Shown here: positions 51,599 through 60,289 of the stretch, piece by piece | Numbering within the stretch: position 1 is the stretch's first letter | How the letters are laid out: each line of letters opens with the position of its first letter | DNA from: Cytobacillus dafuensis | GTDB lineage: Bacteria > Bacillota > Bacilli > Bacillales > Cytobacillaceae | Reading direction: 5' to 3' | DNA: 64,000 nucleotides | Assembly (NCBI RefSeq): GCF_007995155.1 | Contig: NZ_CP042593.1 | Span: forward strand, 1,220,001 to 1,284,000 | Notes under the pieces: model-generated | What the model was told of the DNA's origin: nothing | The model's input: the letters and a program-made list of their open reading frames with translations, nothing else | The model's database searches: none | Program-made: the position numbers and the translations under genes

Positions 51599-53968
51599 AT
51601 GATGAATAAAGAGTTAATAATAGATGCCGATGCATGCTACCGACTGGCGGAGCGGAGAGCTGCCCAGTACTTTCAATCACTTTATGTGCAAGTCATGCAA
51701 AAGGCTTTTGTACCGATCCTTACAAAAGATATTCAATCATGGAAACATAATCATATTCAACATTCTTTAGTATCCTTTTTTTCGCGCGGAAAGAGAAAAC
51801 CTGATTCTAAAGAGTATCACAATTATATCCGATGGCTAGATCGTACAGGCAAACTAGATAATTACTTGGATCGAAGCATCTCTTATATTTACTTGAGGGA
51901 TCTGGGCAAAGCTCTGGACTCACCTGACACACAGACTAGAGTTCGCCGTGTCATTGAAAATATTAAAAATAACCTGACTCATTCCACCTCAACAGATGAG
52001 ATGTTAAGCATGGCTGGGTTGTACAGGAAGGCTCAGAAGGAAGGCGTCGAATCGTCTATGATCTGGGTGATGGACAAACTAAAGACGGTATCGTCCAATC
52101 TTCCAAAGGGGATGGATGCTGAGGAAGCCCAGCGAAAACTGATCAAAATCATAGTCGGGGTAATCATGCATGTGGTCGATGTGATGGGTGATGACATATC
52201 AGCTGAAGACCGTAAGCAGAAACTTGATGAAGCGATTAGGTTAGGGTATTACTATGGTCTGACCTATCCATTCATTGACGATTTACTCGATGCCAAAGTC
52301 TTATCTGAAAAAGAGAAAAGGCAGTATTCCCAATTAATACGGACCACACTTATCACCGGAGATGTGCCGGAATTGGGTGAGTGGACTGGAGAAAACTCAG
52401 ATTTAATCCAATATATTCATTCGGAACTTCGTGAGGCCTTTGAGTATATTAAGGCCTATCAGAGACCAGGAACAATAAAAAATTTTTTCGAGCAATCCTA
52501 TGTATTTTTTAATTCCCAGGAAGTGGACCGAGTTAAAGAACTATCGAATGCAAATTACACCAATGAGGAGCTATATATACCGATCATATTAAAATCCTCT
52601 TCATCACGATTAATTGTCCGGTCAGTCATCAGTGCTTCTGAGGATGAGGGCTTTGACAAACGTACATTCTTTTATGGAATTTACAATCAGCTGGCTGATG
52701 ATTTTGCAGATATGTTTGATGACATGAAGGAAGGGGCGGTCACACCCTATACTTATTATTTGAAATACCATGATAAGCGTCCGGATCTAATAAATCCCTT
52801 TGAATTATATTGGACGGTCATTTCCCATTTGATCCATCATGTGTATCATTCAGATGCCAAGACTTGCGAAGTGATGTTGGATCGTGCGATAAATGGCCTA
52901 AAACGATGTAAAGAACGATTGGGAACCAAAAAATACAACGAATTGATGGATTTTTTTGCTTCTGGAAATCCGGAATTCAACAGTTTGATTCAAAATATGG
53001 TGAAAAAAGCGGATGATGTGGATTTCTTTGATAAACTACTTCGAGACCGCATGATTACTAATCTGAGAAATGAACGGAAAGAGCAAGAAGCCTTTTTAGA
53101 TACAATCAAAACGGTCCGCAATCAGATCAACAACGTCCTGCCTATTCATAACACCGATGATGTTTCTACAATGGATGTGCCAATCATTGATGCTGCAAAT
53201 TACAGTTTGGAAGGCGATGGAAAGCGATTGAGACCCATAGTTGCTTGGTTCATGGGAGTGAATGAATATGGATTAGAACGTTCAGCCATCGTTCCACTTC
53301 TAAGATCATTGGAATATATGCACACTGCATCCCTAATCTTTGATGATTTGCCATCTCAAGATAATGCGTCTATCCGTCGGGGACGTTCAACCCTCCACCA
53401 AGTATATAACAGTGCAATTGCTGAATTAACTGGTCTCTTTCTGACTCAGAAGGCAACCTGGGAACAAGCATCTCTTGACCAGTTCGATTCGAAAACGGTC
53501 CTTAAATTGATACAATATTCGGCTCAAATGACAGAGGAGATGTGTAAGGGGCAAGCAATGGACTTGGATTCTAGAGGGCAGCGATTGACTTTGGAACAAT
53601 TAAATACGTTGAGTTTTAATAAAACTGGAATTGCATTCGAAGCTTCCTTAATCATGCCTGCCATTCTCGCCCATGCAAATGAGGTAGAAATGGGAGCATT
53701 GAAAACATTCGCCCGTCATGCCGGCATTGCGTTTCAGATTAAGGATGATCTGCTTGATGTTGAAGGAGATCAAATCTTACTTGGAAAACCAATCGGCAAA
53801 GATGCTGAAAACAACAATAAGACTTTTGTAGCCATCCTAGGTAAGGAAGGTGCCAGAAAAGCAATGTGGGAACATTACTGTCTTGCAATGGAAGCGATAC
53901 AAGAAATGCCACGCAAAACTCCATTTCTGAAGCATCTTTTAAATTATATGGTGAATAGGGATCATTAA
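51599..53968 (+). CDS. Large polyprenyl synthetase-like protein with a second, N-terminal Asp-rich module
   Basis: The product is 789 residues, more than twice a normal prenyl diphosphate synthase. Residues about 505-789 are a clear trans-isoprenyl synthase. They contain GDGKRLRP, the first Asp-rich motif DDLPSQD (581-587), RRGRSTLH and the second motif QIKDDLLD (about 713-720). The N-terminal 470 residues are helical and have no family I can name. They do contain YPFIDDLLD near 227 and QLADDFADMFDD near 370, spaced about 140 residues. This is close to the 135-residue spacing of the C-terminal pair. A two-module protein, prenyltransferase plus terpene-synthase-like head, is therefore plausible. 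It would condense IPP with allylic diphosphates and perhaps process the product. The start has an AGAGGTAATAG site. It is a single gene with no terpene partner beside it. Confidence 0.8.
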   Translation: MMNKELIIDADACYRLAERRAAQYFQSLYVQVMQKAFVPILTKDIQSWKHNHIQHSLVSFFSRGKRKPDSKEYHNYIRWLDRTGKLDNYLDRSISYIYLRDLGKALDSPDTQTRVRRVIENIKNNLTHSTSTDEMLSMAGLYRKAQKEGVESSMIWVMDKLKTVSSNLPKGMDAEEAQRKLIKIIVGVIMHVVDVMGDDISAEDRKQKLDEAIRLGYYYGLTYPFIDDLLDAKVLSEKEKRQYSQLIRTTLITGDVPELGEWTGENSDLIQYIHSELREAFEYIKAYQRPGTIKNFFEQSYVFFNSQEVDRVKELSNANYTNEELYIPIILKSSSSRLIVRSVISASEDEGFDKRTFFYGIYNQLADDFADMFDDMKEGAVTPYTYYLKYHDKRPDLINPFELYWTVISHLIHHVYHSDAKTCEVMLDRAINGLKRCKERLGTKKYNELMDFFASGNPEFNSLIQNMVKKADDVDFFDKLLRDRMITNLRNERKEQEAFLDTIKTVRNQINNVLPIHNTDDVSTMDVPIIDAANYSLEGDGKRLRPIVAWFMGVNEYGLERSAIVPLLRSLEYMHTASLIFDDLPSQDNASIRRGRSTLHQVYNSAIAELTGLFLTQKATWEQASLDQFDSKTVLKLIQYSAQMTEEMCKGQAMDLDSRGQRLTLEQLNTLSFNKTGIAFEASLIMPAILAHANEVEMGALKTFARHAGIAFQIKDDLLDVEGDQILLGKPIGKDAENNNKTFVAILGKEGARKAMWEHYCLAMEAIQEMPRKTPFLKHLLNYMVNRDH

Positions 53969-54096
53969 GAGCTTATTATCGTACAATCCAGATAGAATAA
54001 GTTATTAAAAAAGGAAGCAGGTACCCTATTGAACTGCACCTATTTGTTAGAAGCATGCTAACATTCAGAGGTGCGGCTTCTTTGTGTCTAAATTAA
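53969..54096. other. Intergenic, no gene
   Basis: A loose inverted repeat (GAAGCAGGTACC, GGTGCGGCTTC) may be a first, weak terminator of the prenyl synthetase gene. Nothing else is seen. Confidence 0.35.
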
Positions 54097-54160
54097 ACAT
54101 AGAAAAGAAGAAATCAACTTTTATAAAAGGAATGTTGATTTCTTCTTTTCTTTTTTTTTT
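54097..54160 (+). terminator. Strong terminator of the prenyl synthetase gene
   Basis: AGAAAAGAAGAAATCAAC and GTTGATTTCTTCTTTTCT are perfect arms followed by ten T residues. Confidence 0.85.
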
Positions 54161-54346
54161 CAACAATTAGGAAGTAAGTAAATTGCATTACCAGTTATCT
54201 GCTAGTATTCTAAACGGGATCCTGACGGCAAAGCACTGATTTAACTCATTATGGATCCATATATCTTTGCCTCAGTTGATCGAATAATATCGCTGGTAAT
54301 TATTAATTATATGTTAAATCTTCAAAAGTGGGTGGGTACACGAGGG

Positions 54347-54518
54347 AAACACAGGGACGGTTCCTGCGTTTCCCTACTGCGAAAAACAGACTCCCGCTTT
54401 TCTAAGAGATTGTAAATTGATAAGGAGTCCTAATCCTCTTGGTTTAATCTTATATTGAAGCAAGTGTGAAATATGCGACACATATGAGCCTGGAAACATT
54501 AGAACCGTCCCCGTGTTT
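54347..54518 (+). repeat. Repeat family A copy 3, running into the next gene
   Basis: AAACACAGGGACGGTTCCTG and GAACCGTCCCCGTGTTTTTT are the inverted ends of a 172 bp element closely matching the copy at 57461. Its right end overlaps the first 18 codons of the following open frame. Confidence 0.8.
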
Positions 54519-55353
54519 TTTAGAAATTAATCCTAGTACAAAACTACTAGAAATTGATATAATTAGGAAAAAAGTAAGCTTTGCTATATTGGTGTGTGAG
54601 GGAAGGGCTCGAATAACTGAGTTAACTAACATGGGGAAACAAAGTTTGTTACTCATCAAGGCAAAGTTAAGAGGCTTAAGTTCGATGAAGGTGAAGAATT
54701 TTAATACTATTAGAAGGATTGTTAGGCTGATTATTGTTGGATTTGTATTACCGATGTTAGTTTTAATAGCATCTTTTCTTTTAGGTGCCAAAGGCATTAT
54801 ATTAAATATAATTATGCTATTGGCTATCAGTTATATGTACTTGTTTTTAATATCTGGATTGTTTAATTTAACACCTAAAAAAAATAAGTTTAGTGGAAAA
54901 CTTAATCTCTATGAATGGATGGATGATCTTAGTGATTACGACGAGCGGTTACAGTATGTTGTTACTAACCAGATATTAAAAAGGAACACTTTGGATAATT
55001 TATCAAATATCAAAGAAAGTATTATGATAGTTACAAAGCGTAATAAAGAAAAATTAAGATTATATAAAGCTTTTTATTCTCAACAATCAAAAGAAACACC
55101 TGAAGAATTGTATTTAAAGACAAGTATTACATTTTTAATTCCTTTTATGATTTTTGTGATACGAGATTATATTCCCAAAATTGAACAGTTCGACTTGCTT
55201 TCTTTTTTCTTTGTCTTATTAATTATTTTTATCACAATAGCTATTATTTCAGATAGGTTAAATTATAACAAAAAGAGAACTAGTTTAATTCTCGAAATAA
55301 TTGATATTTGTATTGAGGAAATTGAGGAATTAGAAAAAGATAGGAATAGTTAA
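54466..55353 (+). CDS. Membrane protein of unknown function, N-terminus derived from a repeat
   Basis: The frame is 295 codons. Its first 18 codons (MKYATHMSLETLEPSPCF) are translated from the right end of the family A repeat. The original start was therefore probably displaced, and a start further in (such as MGKQSLLLIKAKLRGL at about 54631) may be used. Four hydrophobic helices are seen in two pairs: RLIIVGFVLPMLVLIASFLL and IILNIIMLLAISYMYLFLIS; then TSITFLIPFMIFVI and FFFVLLIIFITIAIISDRLN. Charged, helical segments lie between and after them. No domain is recognised. The next gene begins 26 bases later, so they form a pair. Confidence 0.6.
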   Translation: MKYATHMSLETLEPSPCFLEINPSTKLLEIDIIRKKVSFAILVCEGRARITELTNMGKQSLLLIKAKLRGLSSMKVKNFNTIRRIVRLIIVGFVLPMLVLIASFLLGAKGIILNIIMLLAISYMYLFLISGLFNLTPKKNKFSGKLNLYEWMDDLSDYDERLQYVVTNQILKRNTLDNLSNIKESIMIVTKRNKEKLRLYKAFYSQQSKETPEELYLKTSITFLIPFMIFVIRDYIPKIEQFDLLSFFFVLLIIFITIAIISDRLNYNKKRTSLILEIIDICIEEIEELEKDRNS

Positions 55354-55378
55354 GTCTCATATAGACAGGAGTTTTCTA

Positions 55379-55915
55379 TTGGATTGGCATACTATAATAA
55401 ATTCAAATTTTGTTGGATCGTTATTAGGGACAAGTATAGCTGGATTAGTAACATATTTTGCATTAAAAAGAGAGATAAATTTTCAAAAAAAATCTCGTGA
55501 AATATTGGAAATTGAAGGGTTTCTTAAAGTTTATAATATGTTGAATGGTTACCTAAACGATGTAATTTTTTGTATAGATAAAATACTTGAAATAGTTGAA
55601 TCAAATAATAATAATTATGAATCCATTCAGAGGCTACAAATGTTAACAAATAGTATTGACGAATCATTGTCTGAGATTAAAAGTCTCCCTGATGAAAAAA
55701 TAATGGTAGAAATACATCTTGCGTATAGAGTACTACTCAATCAGATTAAAACATTCAAAACAGGTGCAAATTATTTTATGACTGTACCTCAAAGTGAGAA
55801 AATAAAGACAATAGAAACACTAAAGGAAAAGTACAGAAGACTTAACTCTGTTATGGAAACATTGAATGAATTTAAAAATAATCAAGAAAATATTCTAAAA
55901 AAAATAAAGAAGTAG
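55379..55915 (+). CDS. Membrane-anchored coiled-coil protein of unknown function
   Basis: The product is 178 residues from a TTG start with a GACAGGAG ribosome site. One N-terminal membrane helix (FVGSLLGTSIAGLVTYFALK) is followed by a long helical, coiled-coil-like part, which includes ILEIEGFLKVYNMLNGYLND and ends ENILKKIKK. No enzyme motif is present. Its coupling to the preceding four-helix membrane protein, and position beside prophage debris and Thoeris, make an accessory or defence role possible. This is only inference. Confidence 0.7.
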   Translation: MDWHTIINSNFVGSLLGTSIAGLVTYFALKREINFQKKSREILEIEGFLKVYNMLNGYLNDVIFCIDKILEIVESNNNNYESIQRLQMLTNSIDESLSEIKSLPDEKIMVEIHLAYRVLLNQIKTFKTGANYFMTVPQSEKIKTIETLKEKYRRLNSVMETLNEFKNNQENILKKIKK

Positions 55916-55930
55916 TTCTACAAGCCCTCT

Positions 55931-55972
55931 AGAGGACACTGAATGACGTTAGCGTGGTTCGGTGTCCTTTTT
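55931..55972 (+). terminator. Terminator of the membrane/coiled-coil pair
   Basis: AGGACACTGAA and TTCGGTGTCCT pair around ATGACGTTAGCGTGG and are followed by TTTTTTA. Confidence 0.8.
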
Positions 55973-56014
55973 TATTTTTTCAAAAAGTAGATGATGTCCC
56001 TGAAAATTAAAAGA

Positions 56015-56125
56015 ATGGAATCACATTGCAAGGGTTGCTTGTGGCTTACAAGTGAAAAGCTATGTCCGCTTGTGAGATGTGTGCGCTGGAACAGATTTAA
56101 AGATGATAAGGAGGAGAAAAAATGA
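56015..56125 (+). CDS. Small cysteine-rich phage-type protein
   Basis: The product is 36 residues (MESHCKGCLWLTSEKLCPLV, then RCVRWNRFKDDKEEKK). The CxxC and CPxxRC pattern is familiar from short zinc-knuckle-like proteins of Bacillus prophages. The stop overlaps the next start (ATGA), a phage-like coupling. No good ribosome site is present, so it may be a remnant. Confidence 0.45.
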   Translation: MESHCKGCLWLTSEKLCPLVRCVRWNRFKDDKEEKK

Positions 56126-56566
56126 ATCGTAAAGACATAGAGAACATTATTAAAAATTACCATTGAATGATAAAATCAATAAAAATATTTAATAATTCTA
56201 TGCAAGATGCCGGTGAAGGACTAACGGCTCAATATGGTATTGAATCATCGAGGTCTAAGCAAGGAAGTTATAGGTGATCTAATCTAAAAAGAGATTGTTT
56301 GTCGTGAACGGTATGCTGTAATTAATAAATATAAAACTAAGATTTCGGTTATTAAGGGACAGGTAGCATTAAATTACAGATGATAGGGAACTGGAAGTCT
56401 TACATTGGCTACTTGAAGGTAAGAGTTATCGGTGGATTGGAGATCATATGGGGCTGTCATTTTCACATACTAAACGTTTTTGAGATTCAATTATTGAAAA
56501 AAAGCTTGCCAAGGAAACAAATAGCACAAAAGATACGAAATTGCTAAAACAAAAATCGGCAAGTTA
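56122..56566 (+). pseudogene. Decayed phage transcription regulator (sigma-70 region 4-like)
   Basis: A strong AAGGAGGAG precedes the ATG at 56122 (MNRKDIENIIKNYH), but the frame stops after 14 codons. Homologous pieces continue with stops between: SRSKQGSY, CRERYAVINKYKTKISVIKG, ELEVLHWLLEGKSYRWIGDH and MGLSFSHTKRF. The last two parts resemble the helix-turn-helix of Bacillus phage late regulators (ArpU/Xpf-like). The family is given from pattern memory. It is clearly non-functional. Confidence 0.6.
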
Positions 56567-56702
56567 AACTTGAAGGCAGGACGGGGAGGCGGTTAACTAG
56601 TTGCTTCCTCTATTTATGTTCGGTAAGTGATCCAGCTATGGCGTTTTTTATTTTTATAATTTTTGATTAATTTTGGCCATACTTATGAATGAGGTGATTA
56701 TT

Positions 56703-57119
56703 TTGTGCTTATATGGAACCTATAAAATCATAAAAGTAATTAATCCTATTCAACTTCATAAAAATATAAAAGTAGATGCTTGCATCTCTGATGAATTACA
56801 ATGGTTAAATGACAGTGGGATTGTAACATTGAATTCCTGCTGTGGACATGGTAATGCTGGTCATCCTGTAGTTATCGAAAATTCCGTTGGAAAATGGAAA
56901 GAGTATCAAAGTCCACCCATTGTGCTTATTGATAAAGAAAGCGTTGGTTTAGCCAAAGAACTCAATTATAAACCATTCCCTTATAACGGTACTTTGAACA
57001 ATGGGTTAGTTTGGCAAATGTTTTTAAAAAGTGGTTGCGTAACAATTGAAGATTGTAGAGAATGGCATTCCCAACACGCCATTCCCTATCAATCAAATTT
57101 AGGTGTAATTAGTACTTAG
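56703..57119 (+). CDS. Phage-associated protein of unknown function
   Basis: The product is about 138 residues. The TTG at 56703 (CLYGTYKIIKVINPIQLHKN) fits a GAGGTGAT ribosome site; the ATG at 56673 has none. It continues VDACISDELQWLNDSGIVTL and CCGHGNAGHP with Cys and His clustered, then VWQMFLKSGCVTIEDCREWH. I know similar proteins from Bacillus prophages, without assigned function. The CCGHG cluster may bind metal. Its 3' end overlaps the convergent gene by 11 bp. Confidence 0.7.
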   Translation: MCLYGTYKIIKVINPIQLHKNIKVDACISDELQWLNDSGIVTLNSCCGHGNAGHPVVIENSVGKWKEYQSPPIVLIDKESVGLAKELNYKPFPYNGTLNNGLVWQMFLKSGCVTIEDCREWHSQHAIPYQSNLGVIST

Positions 57120-57324
57120 AATTACCGATACACCAGTAGCAGTTATCAAATCCTTCGCTTTTGGCTTGATAATGAGTATCGGGAGAAAAAGTTTTAACAT
57201 GATTAGTTTTCATTTCATTGATTTTGCAATTGCTTTTCTCGTTGTCTAAATCATGAACTTCGTTAGTGTTAGTGTTCCCAATGTAACGGTTTCCGTTAAA
57301 AGGAAAGGAATATCTTCTTGTCAT
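57109..57324 (-). CDS. Small Bacillus hypothetical protein
   Basis: The product is 71 residues from the ATG at 57324, which follows a perfect AAGGAGGTGATAGAA site. It reads MTRRYSFPFNGNRYIGNTNT, then EVHDLDNEKSNCKINEMKTN, and ends FDNCYWCIGNSKY. The motif EVHDLxNEK..C.INE..GFDNCxxCIG is common in small Bacillus proteins of unknown role. The three cysteines could bind a metal. Monocistronic. Confidence 0.75.
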   Translation of the reverse strand: MTRRYSFPFNGNRYIGNTNTNEVHDLDNEKSNCKINEMKTNHVKTFSPDTHYQAKSEGFDNCYWCIGNSKY

Positions 57325-57460
57325 TTCTATCACCTCCTTATTTACAAAATTCAACAAATTATGGGTAAATCCTCTTATTTTAGAGGGAAATATCTCCTTT
57401 TGTTGAAATAAGTAATTTAAAGATAAGGAGTATCATATGTTTAATGAATTTATTACTGAG

Positions 57461-57630
57461 AAATGTTGGGACGGTTCTTGCGTTTCCCTACTGCGAAAAA
57501 CAGGCTCTTGCGTATCGAAGAGATTGTAAGTTGATAAGGAGTCCTAATCCTCTTGGTTTAATCTTATATAGCAGCAAGTATGATATATGCAACACATATT
57601 ATCTCGGAAACATTAGAACCGTCCCCATTT
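57461..57630 (+). repeat. Repeat family A copy 4
   Basis: TGTTGGGACGGTTCTTGCG to TTAGAACCGTCCCCATTT. It matches the copy at 54347 over about 165 bp, including 'cctcttggtttaatcttata'. The 73-codon frame across it is not a gene. Confidence 0.8.
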
Positions 57631-57667
57631 CTCGCTTGTTTGGTTGGGTATTGTTGATGGAATAAGA

Positions 57668-57703
57668 TAGGCCCTTACCTCGAGAATAGAGGTAAGGGCC
57701 TAT
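57668..57703. terminator. Palindromic hairpin
   Basis: AGGCCCTTACCTC and GAGGTAAGGGCCT are perfect 13 bp arms with a 7-base loop. The T tail (ATTTGG) is weak. Confidence 0.6.
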
Positions 57704-58013
57704 TTGGCTCTTAATGCTCTATAATAAAGCCCAAAACGGTTCTAAGATACGTTCATGGCGACTTTTTGTTGAAAGACAGTGTTTCTTTGAGCACGAAAAC
57801 TTTAAACAGTCAATTGGCACAATGGTTTGAGTCTTTACCAAGTTATATCAAGGGCTCATTAGATTTTTCTATGCGCAAAAGTTGAGTTACTAAGTTAATG
57901 TATTAAATAAAAAGTTTGGGATATTTTAAAAGTTATTTTTAATTGATTTATCACTGGAACGAATAAATATTTTGAATTTTGGTAGAATAGTAGAACCTAT
58001 GGGGAAAGTGTTA
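57704..58013. other. Gap upstream of the Thoeris operon, no gene
   Basis: A short frame ends near 57885 with QWFESLPSYIKGSLDFSMRK; it has no start and no recognisable family. The rest is AT-rich promoter DNA. Confidence 0.4.
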
Positions 58014-58022
58014 TGGTATAAT
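58014..58022 (+). promoter_or_regulatory. Extended -10 promoter of the Thoeris operon
   Basis: TGGTATAAT is a TGN-extended -10 with a perfect TATAAT, about 45 bases before the thsA start. No good -35 is seen, which is common for extended -10 promoters. Confidence 0.5.
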
Positions 58023-58066
58023 TTACCTATGGATTTTCTATGAAAATTGTTTTGGAGGAAATTGCT

Positions 58067-59524
58067 ATGGCAACGGATAAAGAAGTATTAATTAAAGAAT
58101 TCCTGAAAGCACTCCATGAGGATAATGCAGCAATCTTTGCAGGTGCAGGTTTATCCGCTGCGTCAGGGTTCGTAAATTGGAAAGGCCTTCTAAAAGAGGC
58201 AGCAGACGAGCTAGAGCTTGATATAGAAAAAGAAACTGATTTGATTTCTTTAGCTCAGTATTTCTTTAATAAAAATGGCCGTCAGAGACTATCGCAGTTA
58301 GTTATAGATAATTTTTCTGCGGAAGCACAATTAAATGAAAATCACAGAATACTAGCACAACTCCCTATAGATACTTATTGGACAACAAATTACGATAGAC
58401 TTATCGAAAAGTCATTAACTGACGTTGGCAAGAACCCCGATGTGAAAATAAAACAATCTGATTTTGCCCTTCTGAAGCCTAAAAGAGATGCAATCGTTTA
58501 TAAGATGCATGGGGATATTGAAAGGGCAAGTGAAACAGTTTTGATAAAAGATGAATACGAAATGTTCCATGAAAATAATCAACTATTTTCCATAGGACTT
58601 AAAGGTGATTTGATTTCAAAAACCTTTCTATTCATAGGTTATAGTTTTGAAGACCCTGATTTAGAGTATATATTAAGTCGAATTAGAGTCTTGATGGGGC
58701 AAGACGGGAGAAACCATTACTGTTTTTTCAGGAAGGTCAACAGGAATCAGTATAACCATCTTCCAAAAGAAGAAGGTGATGAGAAGTTCAGGTATGATTC
58801 TATCAAACAGGAACTAAAATGTGCTGATTTAGAAAGGTATCATATTAAACCAGTGTTGGTTGATAAGTACGAAGACATCACTGAAATACTACAAACTATT
58901 TTACAGCGTTATTGTAGGTCAAAAATACTTATTTCAGGAAGCGCGGTGGAGTATAAACAATTTGTGCCTGATCACAACACTGCGCAAATGTTCATTCATA
59001 CTCTAAGTCGTGAGATGGTAAAGGCTGGTTTCAAAATTGCTTCTGGATTTGGACTCGGAGTGGGGAGTGCTGTTATTAATGGGTCGCTAGATTACGTATA
59101 TTCTACAAACAAACGAAAAATTAGCGATTATTTAATACTCAGGCCATTTCCTCAATATGCTACTAACGGATTGGAATTGATGGATTTATGGGATCAGTAT
59201 AGACGCGATTTTATTTCTGATGTTGGTTGTGCTGTATTTATTTTTGGCAATAAAGAAGTGAATGGAAAAGTGGTAGATGCAGGTGGTGTTAGAAAAGAAT
59301 TTGATATTGCCGTTGCTCAAGGAATTAAAGTTATTCCTGTTGGTGCCACTGGGTACATGAGCAAAACACTTTGGGAAGAAACAATAACAAATTACGATAA
59401 ATATTATAGTGATTTTCCTGCTCTTAAAGCTGACTTTGAATTTATTGGAGATGCAAGCCATAATCATCATGAAATTATAACTAGAATAATAAAAATTATT
59501 ACTGCTCTAAGGGCTGGAAGATGA
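58067..59524 (+). CDS. thsA: Thoeris effector ThsA: SIR2 NADase with C-terminal SLOG domain
   Basis: The product is 485 residues from the ATG at 58067 (TTGGAGGAAATTGCT before it). Residues about 15-275 form a SIR2 domain. It contains AAIFAGAGLSAASGF, TTNYDRLI with Asn108, KMHGDI with His148, and FLFIGYSFEDPDL. The 40-residue spacing of Asn and His equals that of the catalytic pair N112/H152 of B. cereus ThsA. Residues about 285-485 are the SLOG/STALD-type sensor (KILISGSAVEY, IASGFGLGVGSAVI, CAVFIFGNK, DAGGVRKEFDIAVAQGIKVI). In Thoeris, phage-triggered TIR proteins make a cyclic ADP-ribose isomer. It binds SLOG and switches on NAD+ destruction, arresting the infected cell. Two TIR genes follow in the same operon, 39 and 51 bp apart. 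Confidence 0.93.
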   Translation: MATDKEVLIKEFLKALHEDNAAIFAGAGLSAASGFVNWKGLLKEAADELELDIEKETDLISLAQYFFNKNGRQRLSQLVIDNFSAEAQLNENHRILAQLPIDTYWTTNYDRLIEKSLTDVGKNPDVKIKQSDFALLKPKRDAIVYKMHGDIERASETVLIKDEYEMFHENNQLFSIGLKGDLISKTFLFIGYSFEDPDLEYILSRIRVLMGQDGRNHYCFFRKVNRNQYNHLPKEEGDEKFRYDSIKQELKCADLERYHIKPVLVDKYEDITEILQTILQRYCRSKILISGSAVEYKQFVPDHNTAQMFIHTLSREMVKAGFKIASGFGLGVGSAVINGSLDYVYSTNKRKISDYLILRPFPQYATNGLELMDLWDQYRRDFISDVGCAVFIFGNKEVNGKVVDAGGVRKEFDIAVAQGIKVIPVGATGYMSKTLWEETITNYDKYYSDFPALKADFEFIGDASHNHHEIITRIIKIITALRAGR

Positions 59525-60238
<714 letters not shown>

Positions 60239-60289
60239 GTAACAAACAAACTAGAGTGTTCGTCAGTTATAAGTTGGAGGATCAAAAGT

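Noticed and set aside
57444-57665. 73-codon plus-strand frame
   Set aside because: It is entirely within repeat family A copy 4 and its flank. The same peptide would be read from other copies.
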